DNA of 64,000 nucleotides from an uncultured Kiritimatiellota bacterium (GCA_934635225.1 CAKTYZ010000007.1:1-64000); one strand, 5' to 3'. Shown: positions 14,899-24,122, numbered from the stretch's first letter. Notes: generated from the sequence alone by a model not told the origin. Numbers and translations are program-made.

Positions 14899-16295
14899 AA
14901 GCGAGACGCGGACAGGTTGCGCTTTATCTCGTGTTCGTGCTGGTCGCGATCACCTTCCTCGTTCTCATGAACGTGGGGACTTTTCTCTCGGTGACCGCAA
15001 AGAACCGCACGATGAACGCGGGTGATGCGGCGGCACTGGCGGTCGCGCGGCACCAGGCCGAGCTGTTGAACGAGATCGGGCGGCTCAACCTGTCGCACCT
15101 CAAGGCCGCGCTGGCGGACGACGCGGACGAATGCGCACGGATCGCGGACGAACAGGCGCGGCTCTGCTTTCTCGGCCCGTTGCGCGGCATCACGATCGGA
15201 AACGAGGCGGCGCGGAACAACGGCGCGGAGCCGAACGACGCGATGCGCGAGATCCTGGAGCGGCATGTCATTGAGATCCGCACGATTTACGCGATGACGC
15301 CCGAAGCGTATCCCGCGCCGTGGGAAGGCGCATGGGAGGAATATGCACAGGCACTTGAGCTTGAAATCGGACAACCGCTTTATGCCGGACCGGACAACAT
15401 CGAGTTCGTGGATGCCGCAGGCGGACATCTTCTCCTCGATCAGCAGTTCTACCATGCCATTGCGGGACGCAACTGGTGTTGGTTCCATTTTCACGCGTCG
15501 GGCATCCTCGACAGCTACCCGGGCTTTCGAGGCTGGGGGCCCTTGCCGCGCGCAGAAGACGAGCTGACGCGGCAAAGACGATGTGCGAACAGTGAGGTCT
15601 ATTCGCTTCGCCTCGTTCCGCGCGTCGGAAGCGCCGTCGATTTGCTCGGACAGGACCTCGTTTGCCGTTTGGCGGACGCGTCCGTTTCAGCTCTCGCGAA
15701 CTCGACGCTCATCACGAATCAGACGCAGGTCTGGTACTTCTATGACACGACAGAAGCGGGTGCCTGGCGAACTTGGCGGGAAATGGATCCTGATGGCGAG
15801 ATGCGCTTTCCCGTTGTCGGACCCGTCAAGCCCGAATACGACGTGCGCGGCGCGGCGGCGATTTGCCGCGTCATGGGGGACATTCCCAATCTCCTTGAAA
15901 CGGGGACGGGCCGCACGGCGAAATGGGCGGCGGCGGCCAAGCCCTTCGGCACGGTCGAGGGCGAATACGGCGAAACGACCGTTGTCACCGCGTTGAAAGG
16001 CCTTGTCACGCCCGATTTTGACGCCGTGCGCCTTGTGCCGGTTGACGCGGTTGGCGGTCAGGACCTCTCGACCGCTGACCCTGAATGGATGCGTCATGTC
16101 CGCGAGGATTTGCCGGCCTACCTCTCAAATGGACCCGATTCGCTGAAGGGCTGCTATTACTGCCGTCAGCTTTGGGACTGGGAGCGATCGTCCCTGCGTG
16201 AGCAAGGGCGGACTTGGCTGAAGTACAATTCGCAGAACTGTCTGCGTGCGCTGCCGGGAACGGGCGGTCGAGGAGGCACGCCGCATGCGCACTGA
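14895..16295 (+). CDS. TadG-like pilus assembly protein
   Basis: Protein of 466 residues starting MKARRGQVALYLVFVLVAIT, a positively charged end, a G-Q signal-like step and one membrane helix (about 8-30). TMNAGDAAALAVARHQAELL (about 38-57) matches the TadG/TadE-like 'AADAAALAGA' segment. The long C-terminal part (aromatic-rich, for example FYHAIAGRNWCWFHFH) is not recognised and would face the periplasm. TadG-type proteins anchor or pace the Tad pilus. It is coupled to its neighbours on both sides: ATGA with the gene before, and an 11-base overlap with the gene after. Confidence 0.55.
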   Translation: MKARRGQVALYLVFVLVAITFLVLMNVGTFLSVTAKNRTMNAGDAAALAVARHQAELLNEIGRLNLSHLKAALADDADECARIADEQARLCFLGPLRGITIGNEAARNNGAEPNDAMREILERHVIEIRTIYAMTPEAYPAPWEGAWEEYAQALELEIGQPLYAGPDNIEFVDAAGGHLLLDQQFYHAIAGRNWCWFHFHASGILDSYPGFRGWGPLPRAEDELTRQRRCANSEVYSLRLVPRVGSAVDLLGQDLVCRLADASVSALANSTLITNQTQVWYFYDTTEAGAWRTWREMDPDGEMRFPVVGPVKPEYDVRGAAAICRVMGDIPNLLETGTGRTAKWAAAAKPFGTVEGEYGETTVVTALKGLVTPDFDAVRLVPVDAVGGQDLSTADPEWMRHVREDLPAYLSNGPDSLKGCYYCRQLWDWERSSLREQGRTWLKYNSQNCLRALPGTGGRGGTPHAH

Positions 16296-16569
16296 ATGGA
16301 GCCGGGGACAGGCCCTGCGGCGGGGACAGGCCCTGATCGAGCTATCCCTCGGCATGCTGGCATTGACGCTTGTCGTCTCCGCGCTGTGCGGTTTTGCCGT
16401 CTACATCGCGAAGTCCCTGCGCGTTCAGAACGAGTTGCGTGTTGGGGGCAATCGGTCTGCCACTGTCGAGGTCTCGTCTTCAGGACCTGCCGTGGAATAT
16501 GTCTTTGGCGCGAAAAGCCTGAAGATCTCCGAGAAACTGGACTGGCCTTCGACGACCTTGCTGAAATGA
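16285..16569 (+). CDS. Small TadE/pilin-like membrane protein
   Basis: Protein of 94 residues. ATG 16285 follows AGGAGG (16271-16276) and overlaps the end of the TadG-like gene. The segment RRGQALIELSLGMLALTLVV repeats the G-Q-x-x-x-E prepilin pattern and a membrane helix, then a short tail (VEYVFGAKSLKISEKLDWPS). It is the last of five genes with a class III signal-like start, so it is probably a further minor pilin. No gene follows until the next promoter at 16620-16648. Confidence 0.55.
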   Translation: MRTEWSRGQALRRGQALIELSLGMLALTLVVSALCGFAVYIAKSLRVQNELRVGGNRSATVEVSSSGPAVEYVFGAKSLKISEKLDWPSTTLLK

Positions 16570-16619
16570 GCCGCTTCGCATAGGCTCATTTCCTCTCATC
16601 CGCTCTCATTTTCAGTCCC

Positions 16620-16648
16620 TTGTTTTCTCATGTCGGAAATGCTATACT
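16620..16648 (+). promoter_or_regulatory. Promoter of the secreted protein gene at 16805
   Basis: TTGTTT (16620-16625), a 17-base spacer and TATACT (16643-16648) preceded by TGC make a good sigma-70 promoter with an extended -10. The transcript would carry a leader of about 150 bases that includes the 11-G run. Confidence 0.55.
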
Positions 16649-16791
16649 GAGTTTGAAATCTGCGCAGGGTTTTCGGCGAGTCGCGTTTGGCTTGCCCCTT
16701 GTGCGATGGCTTCGGCGAAGGCAACAAAGATAATGGAAATGAAATCAATGTTCGGCGCAGGTCTTGGCCCTTTGGCAACTCACATCCTTCC

Positions 16792-16802
16792 GGGGGGGGG
16801 GG
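16792..16802 (+). repeat. Run of 11 guanines at the ribosome-binding position
   Basis: Eleven consecutive G residues end two bases before ATG 16805. The run replaces a normal Shine-Dalgarno sequence and also lies within an upstream in-frame extension from ATG 16706. Homopolymers of this length slip during replication, so spacing or frame could vary between cells. Confidence 0.85.
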
Positions 16803-16804
16803 CA

Positions 16805-19141
16805 ATGCGAAGATTCGTGAATGTCCTGGGGCTTGTGCTTTTGAGCCTGACGGTTCTGGCTGCGACGGGGCGGGCGGCCCAGAACGCCGAATGGAAGGAC
16901 GAGGACGGCACGGGGCGCGTTCTGGAGGTTTCGCAAGGCGATTCTTATGAGCTGACGGTCGAGGATGTCGCGACGCTTGTGGCTTCGGGACGGGACTTCG
17001 TCGTGCGTGGTGCGGGAACGGTCGTCTGCGCGGTTGACATGTCGGCTTTCGCCAAGGACGCGGTCATTGAGCGCGGCATCGCGTTTGTCATGACCGTGCC
17101 GGATTGCTTCGGCTCGGCGAAAGGCTCGGTAACGGTGCGGGATGGCGCGTCGATCCTTCTCAACACGACGAATGCACGCGTCCTCCAAAACAAAACGCTC
17201 TACTTTGAAGGCGTCGGCCCGGACGGCAAAGGCGCGATCCAGATCCGCAGGTCCGCTTGGAACAGTTTCTCGGGCGACAAGTTTCTTTTGACGGGCGACG
17301 CGAAGATTGACTTGGGCGGGCGAGCGGACTGTTACGACATTCTTGACACCTGCGGGCATAATCTGGAGATTGTCGGCAGACCGTGGGCGACTTCTTGGTG
17401 GATGTCGTTTGGCGGCACGTTGGTGACGAATTCGGCGGAAACCGCGTCAACGATCGTCTGTCTGAACAACAAGGTCCAGATCAAGCAGTGGCACGGCAAT
17501 CCGTTCGGAGGCTCGGCGGACAACGTCTTCTGCCTCTCTAACGGCTGCTACTACACGAGGTGGAATGTCGAGAACGGCTGGACGCTGGCGTTCCACGGCG
17601 ACTCGTCTGGGATTGAAGCGGACGTCTGGGTGGCGGACGGCGCGACGGCCGGCCTCGACATCTGCCGGTTCTCAGGCCCCATGGATGTCCGAGGCTCGAC
17701 GCGCTTCACGGTGCGCACGAACAGCGTGGTGACGGTCGCGGGACCGCTTTCGGGTTCGGGCACGATTACGGTGGACGGCGGTTGGCTGAACCTGGCTTCG
17801 GAGAACATCACTTACGCCGGCCAGATTGCCGTTCGGGCGAAGGCCGTCCATGAGCCGGGCTGGCGCGCCGGCCTGGCCCTGCGCACGGACACGGCGCTGC
17901 CGCTGTCGGGCCTGTCGTTCGCGGACGCGGACCTCAAGCTGACTGACACGTTCGCGACCGCCTTGCCGCCGCTGGCCTTCGCGGGCGAAGGCGCGACGAA
18001 CCGCGTGACGGGCGGGCATCTCTCGCGACAGCGTTTGGCCTGTCCTCGGCTGACTGTCGCGGACGGCGCGACAGTCGAGCTGTCCTCCCCGATTGCACTG
18101 GACGAAGCCTCTGTCGGCGCTGGCGGCACATTGCGCGTCGTCCGTGTGGCCTCGCTTGTGGGTAACCCTGGCCTGATGGGATATGCCGCGTATCCGGAGA
18201 ACATGGTCTGGAGTTTCACCAAGCCCACGGAAGAGGAGATTGCGGCGGACTACACGACTTACTATCCGCACGGCACGGACCTGCTCACGGTCCCGGTCCC
18301 GCAGGGGGAAAGGAGGAAGCGCAACTATCGGTTGCACGGCTACATCTGGAACCGTTCGGAGACGACCGCGACCTGGTCGTTCCTGGCCAACTTCAACGAC
18401 CGCGTCTTCATGTGGCTGGACGGCAAGCAGATTTACAAGGGCGTCGGCAGGTATATCAGTTCGCCGGAAACTCGGGTCGTGACGGTTTCCGACCTTGCGC
18501 CGGGACCGCATGAGATCGTCATGAACTTTACGGCCAACGACACAAGCGCTGGCCCGTGTGAACTTGAACCAGACAAATCCGTCTGTTGCGCGATGGGCTT
18601 TGACAGCCTCGGGCGTGGCAGACTGAGCGACTTCAGCACCTACTATCAGCCGCTGATCGACCCGGGCGACGGTTCTCTGCTCACGGTAGACCGGGCGGCC
18701 GAAGCGGACGGAAGCCTCTACTGCCCGAGCTTCTCAAACCTCGCGTTCGGGAGCGGCGCGACCTTCGACGGCGGCGGATTGGAGCAGACGGTGAACACGC
18801 TTCGGGGCTGTCCGACCGTGGCGAACGTACCGACGCTGACGGTCAACGAGAGATTCACGGTGAATGCCGCGGAATTCGTCGCGGGCGGTCTCCGCCCGTG
18901 CACGGCGGACGGCGTGGTGGCATTCGGACCCGACGCGGTCATTGATGTCGAGATCCCCGAGCCGTTGACGGCGGAGCAGAGGGCCGCGCTGAAGACCGGC
19001 GTGACGGTCCTCTCCGCCCAGTCGATTAGGGGTGCGCCGCGACTCTCCGAGGCGGCAAAGCGTGCGCACTTCACGCTGCGACAGGAGGGGGGCGCGCTGA
19101 GGCTCGGTTACGCGAAGGGCGCGGTCATCGTCATTCGCTAA
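16805..19141 (+). CDS. Secreted beta-rich protein with a PA14-like insert
   Basis: Protein of 778 residues. ATG 16805 starts a signal peptide (MRRFVNVLGLVLLSLTVLAA, cleavage near GRAAQ). The in-frame ATG 16706 would add 33 residues before the signal and is less likely. Residues about 60-400 form repeated short strands with many Asp/Gly/Thr, like autotransporter or beta-helix proteins. Residues about 455-600 (FLANFNDRVFMWLDGKQIYK, then LAPGPHEIVM) resemble the PA14 domain that binds carbohydrate. The end LGYAKGAVIVIR is like the tail of the secreted protein at 52729 (GLIFVIR). Probably a surface glycan-binding protein; no catalytic residues seen. The G-run before its start may tune expression. 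Confidence 0.5.
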   Translation: MRRFVNVLGLVLLSLTVLAATGRAAQNAEWKDEDGTGRVLEVSQGDSYELTVEDVATLVASGRDFVVRGAGTVVCAVDMSAFAKDAVIERGIAFVMTVPDCFGSAKGSVTVRDGASILLNTTNARVLQNKTLYFEGVGPDGKGAIQIRRSAWNSFSGDKFLLTGDAKIDLGGRADCYDILDTCGHNLEIVGRPWATSWWMSFGGTLVTNSAETASTIVCLNNKVQIKQWHGNPFGGSADNVFCLSNGCYYTRWNVENGWTLAFHGDSSGIEADVWVADGATAGLDICRFSGPMDVRGSTRFTVRTNSVVTVAGPLSGSGTITVDGGWLNLASENITYAGQIAVRAKAVHEPGWRAGLALRTDTALPLSGLSFADADLKLTDTFATALPPLAFAGEGATNRVTGGHLSRQRLACPRLTVADGATVELSSPIALDEASVGAGGTLRVVRVASLVGNPGLMGYAAYPENMVWSFTKPTEEEIAADYTTYYPHGTDLLTVPVPQGERRKRNYRLHGYIWNRSETTATWSFLANFNDRVFMWLDGKQIYKGVGRYISSPETRVVTVSDLAPGPHEIVMNFTANDTSAGPCELEPDKSVCCAMGFDSLGRGRLSDFSTYYQPLIDPGDGSLLTVDRAAEADGSLYCPSFSNLAFGSGATFDGGGLEQTVNTLRGCPTVANVPTLTVNERFTVNAAEFVAGGLRPCTADGVVAFGPDAVIDVEIPEPLTAEQRAALKTGVTVLSAQSIRGAPRLSEAAKRAHFTLRQEGGALRLGYAKGAVIVIR

Positions 19142-19169
19142 GGCGGCGCGCCTATCGTCTCGCGTGGTC

Positions 19170-19202
19170 AATGCGGATGGAGACCCCCTCTCCATCCGCA
19201 TT
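19170..19202 (+). terminator. Perfect 14-bp hairpin with C5 loop
   Basis: AATGCGGATGGAGA (19170-19183) is an exact inverted repeat of TCTCCATCCGCATT (19189-19202) around a loop of five C. It lies 29 bases after the secreted protein gene and before lepA's promoter. There is no T-run, so it is a structural stop or processing site rather than a classical intrinsic terminator. Its arm contains the CCATCCGCAT core of the tandem repeats at 41620-41711, and a further partial copy (GATGCGGATGGAGG) follows at about 19216. Confidence 0.5.
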
Positions 19203-19281
19203 GCGCCTACCGTTTGATGCGGATGGAGGCATGGGCGAGGGGGCGGACGGGACGCCGGAGACGTGAGGCCGACTCGTCGAT

Positions 19282-19311
19282 TTGACAGGCATTCGCGGCT
19301 TTTGATATCAT
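19282..19311 (+). promoter_or_regulatory. Promoter of lepA
   Basis: TTGACA (19282-19287), an 18-base spacer and TATCAT (19306-19311) preceded by TGA. The -10 box ends 7 bases before ATG 19319, which predicts a leaderless lepA mRNA. Confidence 0.65.
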
Positions 19312-19318
19312 TCGCGCG

Positions 19319-21130
19319 ATGAAACTTGATTCTATTCGCAATTTCTGCATCATTGCCCATGTTGACCATGGAAAGACGACGCTTTCCGACCGCATTCTTG
19401 AACTGACGCATGCGATTTCCCAACGTGAACTGAAGGAACAGACTCTGGATGCGATGGATCTTGAGCGCGAGCGCGGCATTACGATCAAATCTCATCCCGT
19501 CTCGATGCACTACACGGCAAAGGACGGAAAGACCTATCTCTTCAACCTTCTTGATACGCCCGGCCATGTGGACTTCGCCTACGAGGTCAGCCGTTCGATG
19601 GGCGCGTGCGAAGGGGCGATTCTCGTGGTGGATGCCGCGCAGGGCGTCGAGGCGCAGACCGTCGCGAACACCTATTTTGCGCAGGACGCCAAGCTGGAAA
19701 TCGTCCCCGTCCTCAACAAGGTGGATCTTCCGGGCGCGGACGTGAGGGAGGTCTCGCGCGAAATCGAGGATATTCTCGCGATTCCGATGGACGAGCCGCT
19801 GCTCGTCTCGGCGAAGACGGGCGTAGGCTGCCCCGATGTCCTGGAGGCGATTGTCCATCGAATTCCGCCTCCCGAGACGCGCGGTGAGGATGCGCCCTTG
19901 CGCGCGCTCGTCTTCGATTCGGTCTTTGACGAGTTCCGTGGCGTCATTACCTACGTGCGCGTGATGGACGGGACACTCTCCGCCGGGCAGAACGTCAAGT
20001 TCATGGGTTCCGACGTCTCGACGACAGTCCACGAAGTCGGCGTCTTCTCGCCGACGAAGAAGGCCGTCGCGCGCCTTTCGGCGGGAGAGGTCGGCTACAT
20101 CGTCGGCACGGTGAAGGACCCGAGCGAGATCAAGATCGGCGATACGGTGACGACGACACGCCTCGGCGCGACCGAGCCGCTGCCCGGTTTCCAGGACATC
20201 CGCCCGACCGTCTTCTGCGGCATCTACCCGATGTCAACGGACGAATTCCCGAAAGTCGAGGCGGGATTGGAGAAGTTGCATCTCAATGACTCGGCCTTCA
20301 CGTTCCACCATGAGGCGTCTCTTGCGCTTGGCTTTGGTTTCCGATGCGGCTTCCTCGGGCTTCTCCACATGGAGATCGTGCAGGAGCGTCTGCGCCGTGA
20401 GTTCGGCCTCGACATCATCTCGACCTCGCCCGGCGTCATCTACAAGCTCAAGCTCAAGAACGGCGAGGAGAAGGATCTCGACAATCCGCTTCAGATGCCC
20501 GATCCGTCCGTCCTGGAGACGATTTCGGAACCGATCCTGACCGCACGCATCATCACGCCTTCGGAATCGATCGGCGACGTCATGCGCATTGTGATGGACC
20601 GACGCGGACTTGTCGAGGACACGGAGACGATTGACGCGAAGCGCGTCATGCTTCACTGCAAGTTGCCGCTCAACGAGATTCTGATCGATTTCCATGACAC
20701 CCTGAAGTCCGTCTCGCACGGTTATGCCTCGATGGACTATGAGCCGGCGGGCTATCAGGTCTCGGACATCGTGCGCATGGACATTCTGCTGAACGGCGAG
20801 ACGGTCGATGCGTTTGCGACGATGGTCCATCGCGACAAGGCCCGCACGCGCGGACTTCAGATGTGCAAGGCCCTCGCCGATTCGATTCCGCCGCATCAAT
20901 TCAAGATTCCCGTGCAGGCGGCGATCGGGAAAGAGATCATTGCGCGCGAGGACATCCGCCCGTTCCGCAAGGACGTCTTGGCGAAGCTCTACGGCGGCGA
21001 TGTCACGCGCAAGATGAAGGTCTTGGAGAAGCAGAAGCGCGGCAAGGCGCGCATGAAGGAGTTCGGGCACGTCAACGTGCCGCAGTCCGCCTTCATCGCC
21101 GTGCTGAAGGGAACGATCAAGGAACACTGA
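19319..21130 (+). CDS. lepA: Translation elongation factor 4 (LepA)
   Basis: Protein of 603 residues, the usual length of LepA. It binds ribosomes and uses GTP to remodel stalled or initiating complexes. G1 AHVDHGKTT, G2 ERERGITIKSH, G3 DTPGHVDF and G4 NKVDL are intact. LepA-specific features follow: KPMVFxGIYP-like TVFCGIYPMSTDEF, the FGFRCGFLGLLHMEIVQERL block, and the C-terminal domain with IPRQLFEVxIQA-like HQFKIPVQAAIGKEIIARED and YGGDVTRKMKVLEKQKRGKA. The absence of domain IV of EF-G and this tail separate it from EF-G and TypA. It has its own promoter and no ribosome site, consistent with leaderless translation. Confidence 0.97.
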   Translation: MKLDSIRNFCIIAHVDHGKTTLSDRILELTHAISQRELKEQTLDAMDLERERGITIKSHPVSMHYTAKDGKTYLFNLLDTPGHVDFAYEVSRSMGACEGAILVVDAAQGVEAQTVANTYFAQDAKLEIVPVLNKVDLPGADVREVSREIEDILAIPMDEPLLVSAKTGVGCPDVLEAIVHRIPPPETRGEDAPLRALVFDSVFDEFRGVITYVRVMDGTLSAGQNVKFMGSDVSTTVHEVGVFSPTKKAVARLSAGEVGYIVGTVKDPSEIKIGDTVTTTRLGATEPLPGFQDIRPTVFCGIYPMSTDEFPKVEAGLEKLHLNDSAFTFHHEASLALGFGFRCGFLGLLHMEIVQERLRREFGLDIISTSPGVIYKLKLKNGEEKDLDNPLQMPDPSVLETISEPILTARIITPSESIGDVMRIVMDRRGLVEDTETIDAKRVMLHCKLPLNEILIDFHDTLKSVSHGYASMDYEPAGYQVSDIVRMDILLNGETVDAFATMVHRDKARTRGLQMCKALADSIPPHQFKIPVQAAIGKEIIAREDIRPFRKDVLAKLYGGDVTRKMKVLEKQKRGKARMKEFGHVNVPQSAFIAVLKGTIKEH

Positions 21131-21191
21131 GTTCTCAGGTCTTCTCAAATAAATTCATCGTTTGTGCTTTCTTTCTCGCGCTCAAATATAG

Positions 21192-21197
21192 TATAAT
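21192..21197 (+). promoter_or_regulatory. -10 box upstream of the sugar operon
   Basis: A perfect TATAAT lies 95 bases after lepA and 88 bases before ATG 21285, in an AT-rich spot of a GC-rich spacer. The -35 region is not clear. The remaining leader up to AAAGGAAG shows no structure that I recognise. Confidence 0.45.
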
Positions 21198-21284
21198 TGC
21201 GCTCGAGAACGGGTGTCTGTCGTCTGGGCGAGTGCTCGGGCGGTGGGCGTCGCAAAGATTCACCACTGAAAGGAAGACAAACAA

Positions 21285-22652
21285 ATGGCATTCAAGATCG
21301 GCTATCTGCCGCTTTCCAAGGTCAACTGGACGAACGACACGCTGGAAGCGGCGCGTGCGGACGCAATCAAGTTTCTCAAGACGCTCCCCGACGTCGAGGT
21401 GCTGGCACCCGACCACATGCTCGCGCTTGAAGGCGAGGCAATCGAGGTTCTGGACCAGTGGGAGAAGGACCGCCCCGACCTCATCGTGGCGCACTTCCTC
21501 ACGTTCTCGCTGGGCGTCGTGCCGCCGATGTTCGCGCAACGCCTCAAGGTCCCCGTGCTGCTCTGGTCCCAGCCCGAGCCGGATCCGGCGGGCGGGCGTC
21601 TCCAGAACAACTCGTTCTGCGCGGCGAACATGAACGCCCACCACATGTGGCGTCTCGGCATCCCTTATTTCTACGTCCACGCTCAGGCGGGCACCCCCGA
21701 GGCGGAAGAGAAGCTCATGAAGCAGATCCGCGTCGCTCGGGCGATGAAGGCCCTCGGTCGCATGCGCATCGGCCTCATTGGCGGGCGCGTCCCTGGCTTC
21801 TTCACGAGCTGTGCGGACGAGATGATGCTCCGCCGCACGCTTGGCCCCGAGGTGAAGATCATCACCGAACACGAGCTTTTCACGGTCGCGAAGAGCCTGA
21901 CGGACGACGAGGTCGCGAAAGGCCTGGCGATCATTGACGGTGACCTGAAGACGCATCCGACGGATGGCCCGCGCGGCGACCAGAAGGAGAAGTCCGCCCG
22001 CCTCATCGCGGCGGTCATGAAGCTGAAGGAGAAGTTCTTCGTCGACACGTTCGCGATGCGCTGCTGGCCTGAGGTGATTCTCAACGAGTTCTACGGCATA
22101 GCCGTCTGTTCGACGCTTGGCCACCTCACGAACCACGGCTACCTCACGGCGTGCGAAGGCGACGTCTACGGCGCGGTGATGATGCGCATCGGACAGATCC
22201 TCTCGGACGACTTGCCGTTCTTCTGTGACCTCATCGTCTGCGAAGGCGACCATGGCACGGTCTGGCACTGCGGCGCGGCGCCGTGTTCGCTTTGCAAGCC
22301 GGGCTACCAGCCCGAGCTGCACTGCTCGGCGACGGTCGAGGGCGGTGGCGTGAAAGGCTGCACGGGAGAGTTCCCGCTGAAGCCCGGCCGCGTCACGCTC
22401 GCGCGACTCGGCGAGACGCGCGACGGCACGGGCTTCCGCATGCTCGTCTGCACGGGCACGGGCCTCGACACGGACCTCTTTGTGCGCGGCACGCCGCTCA
22501 ACATCAAGTTTGACGCGGGCTGTGAGGCCGTCCGCCGCGAAGTCATGGAGAACGGCTGGGAGCATCACTACGCGCTCATGTACGGCGACCGCACGGAGGA
22601 GCTGACGGCCCTCTGCCGCAACATGAACATCGAGATGCACCTTGTCAAGTGA
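21285..22652 (+). CDS. L-fucose/arabinose isomerase family protein
   Basis: Protein of 455 residues; ATG 21285 has AAAGGAAG upstream. The fold pattern (FKIGYLPLSKVNWTNDTLEA at the start, RIGLIGGRVPGFFTS in the middle, then EGDVYGAVMMRIGQIL and DHGTVWHCGAAPCSLCKPGY) matches FucI/AraA-type isomerases, which interconvert aldoses and ketoses with a divalent metal. Length and sequence differ from canonical FucI (about 590) and AraA (about 500), so the substrate is unknown; a related group isomerises sulfoquinovose. It heads an operon of GH30, epimerase and oxidoreductase genes, so it probably isomerises the sugar released there. The following gene starts 9 bases after its stop. Confidence 0.65.
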   Translation: MAFKIGYLPLSKVNWTNDTLEAARADAIKFLKTLPDVEVLAPDHMLALEGEAIEVLDQWEKDRPDLIVAHFLTFSLGVVPPMFAQRLKVPVLLWSQPEPDPAGGRLQNNSFCAANMNAHHMWRLGIPYFYVHAQAGTPEAEEKLMKQIRVARAMKALGRMRIGLIGGRVPGFFTSCADEMMLRRTLGPEVKIITEHELFTVAKSLTDDEVAKGLAIIDGDLKTHPTDGPRGDQKEKSARLIAAVMKLKEKFFVDTFAMRCWPEVILNEFYGIAVCSTLGHLTNHGYLTACEGDVYGAVMMRIGQILSDDLPFFCDLIVCEGDHGTVWHCGAAPCSLCKPGYQPELHCSATVEGGGVKGCTGEFPLKPGRVTLARLGETRDGTGFRMLVCTGTGLDTDLFVRGTPLNIKFDAGCEAVRREVMENGWEHHYALMYGDRTEELTALCRNMNIEMHLVK

Positions 22653-22660
22653 GGTCCGTG

Positions 22661-24109
22661 ATGAAGTCCGTGCCCCTTGTCCTTTTCGTCGCCGCCGCGC
22701 TCGGTCTTGCGCGGGCGGCCTGCGGCGAGACCTATCTGCCGGGAGAGGGCGACGTCGACGTCGCCGTCTTCCAGACGACGGGGGAGCGCGGCTTCCGCGA
22801 GATCCGCACGTCGCCGTTCACCCCGCACGCCTACACGAATCGTGCGCCGATTGACGTTGACGCGGCGGAGGTTCGCGGGCGGTTCAGCTGGCTGGGCGTG
22901 TCGATGACCGACGCGTCGTGCTGGCTCCTGTCGCGTCTGGAGCCCGAGAAGCGCCTTCGCCTGCTCGAAGCCGTCTTCTCCCCCCAGACGGGCGCGGGCC
23001 TCCGCGGCGTGCGCCTCAACATCGGCTCCAGCGACTACGCGACGGCGATCTACAACTACAATGAGCACGCGGGCGACGTGGAGATGAAGCACTTCTCCGT
23101 CGCGCGCGACGACAACTGGGTGTTCCCGATGGTGAAGGCCGCGCAGAAAGTCAATCCGGGCCTTTTCGTCTTTGCCGCGCCATGGAGCCCGCCCAGCTGG
23201 ATGAAGACGACGGGGAACTTCATTGACGGACACTTCAAGGACGGCTGCGAGTCCGCGTATGCGAACTATCTCGCGGCCTACGTGCGCGAATGCGGCAAGC
23301 GCGGCATCGCCGTGCGGGCCGTCACGGCGCAGAACGAGGCCGCGCTCTCGACGCACGGGACCTATCCGAGCTGTGTCTTCTCCGCCGAGCAGGAGGCCGC
23401 TGTCGCGAAGCTTCTGGCCGCGCGCCTGAAGGCGGAGAAGCTGTCCGCCCAGGTCTGGCTGTGGGACTGGAACTACGCTGACGGCGGAGACCGTCTCGTG
23501 CGGCAGCTGGGAGAACTCGGCTTGTCCGAAGTCATCCGTGGCATTGCCTGGCACTCGTACAGCAACGGCGAGGAGAAGATGTGGGAGCTGAAGAAGGCCT
23601 ATCCGCAGATTCCGTTCTACCATACCGAGATGGGGCCGGCAAAACATGACCCGAGCCGCAACGAGCAGTGGTGGGCCGGCAAGATTCGCCGCGCGTTCGA
23701 GAACGGCTGCCAGTCTTTCACGGGGTGGAATCTCTGTCTGGACATGGACGGACAGCCGCTCGTGGGGCCACACCTCTGCATGGGTCTCGTCACGGTCGAG
23801 CCCGAAACGGGCGACTTCAAGCCGAGTGCGCAGTACAACGTCTTCCGCCATATCGGACCGTTTGTCCGTGAAGGCGCGGAAGTCCTGCGGGCGGAAGGCG
23901 ATCGCGATGGCATGGAGACGTTGCTCTTTCGCAATCCGGACGGCGAATGCGTGCTAGTCTGCGTCTGCAGTGCCGGGCGCGGCCTGAAGGGGCGCAGATG
24001 GAACGAGCCGCGTCCGAAGCTCTATGTCCGTTATGCGGGCGAGTACAAGTACCTGCCCCTGCCCTATGGCACATGGTCCGTTACCACGATGGTTTTTCGC
24101 AAGAAGTAA
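22661..24109 (+). CDS. GH30 family glycoside hydrolase, exported
   Basis: Protein of 482 residues with a signal peptide (MKSVPLVLFVAAALGLARAA). I choose ATG 22661 because GTGAGG is well placed; GTG 22649 overlaps the upstream stop. The GH30 hallmarks are RLNIGSSDYATAIYNYNE, FAAPWSPPSWMKTTG, AVTAQNEAAL with acid/base E226, and PFYHTEMG with nucleophile E323, plus the flanking beta-sandwich at the C-terminus. GH30 enzymes cleave beta-glucosylceramide, beta-1,6-glucan or xylan in a retaining manner; the ceramidase/beta-1,6-glucanase subgroup fits best. It acts outside the cytoplasm and feeds the sugar enzymes encoded next to it. Confidence 0.8.
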   Translation: MKSVPLVLFVAAALGLARAACGETYLPGEGDVDVAVFQTTGERGFREIRTSPFTPHAYTNRAPIDVDAAEVRGRFSWLGVSMTDASCWLLSRLEPEKRLRLLEAVFSPQTGAGLRGVRLNIGSSDYATAIYNYNEHAGDVEMKHFSVARDDNWVFPMVKAAQKVNPGLFVFAAPWSPPSWMKTTGNFIDGHFKDGCESAYANYLAAYVRECGKRGIAVRAVTAQNEAALSTHGTYPSCVFSAEQEAAVAKLLAARLKAEKLSAQVWLWDWNYADGGDRLVRQLGELGLSEVIRGIAWHSYSNGEEKMWELKKAYPQIPFYHTEMGPAKHDPSRNEQWWAGKIRRAFENGCQSFTGWNLCLDMDGQPLVGPHLCMGLVTVEPETGDFKPSAQYNVFRHIGPFVREGAEVLRAEGDRDGMETLLFRNPDGECVLVCVCSAGRGLKGRRWNEPRPKLYVRYAGEYKYLPLPYGTWSVTTMVFRKK

Positions 24110-24122
24110 GCAAGGGACTCGG

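Noticed and set aside
16650..16800. Riboswitch in the long leader before 16805
   Set aside because: No conserved aptamer core that I know can be found; only the G-run stands out.
18734..20032. A minus-strand open frame of 432 codons
   Set aside because: It is antisense to lepA and the secreted protein and has no recognisable motif.
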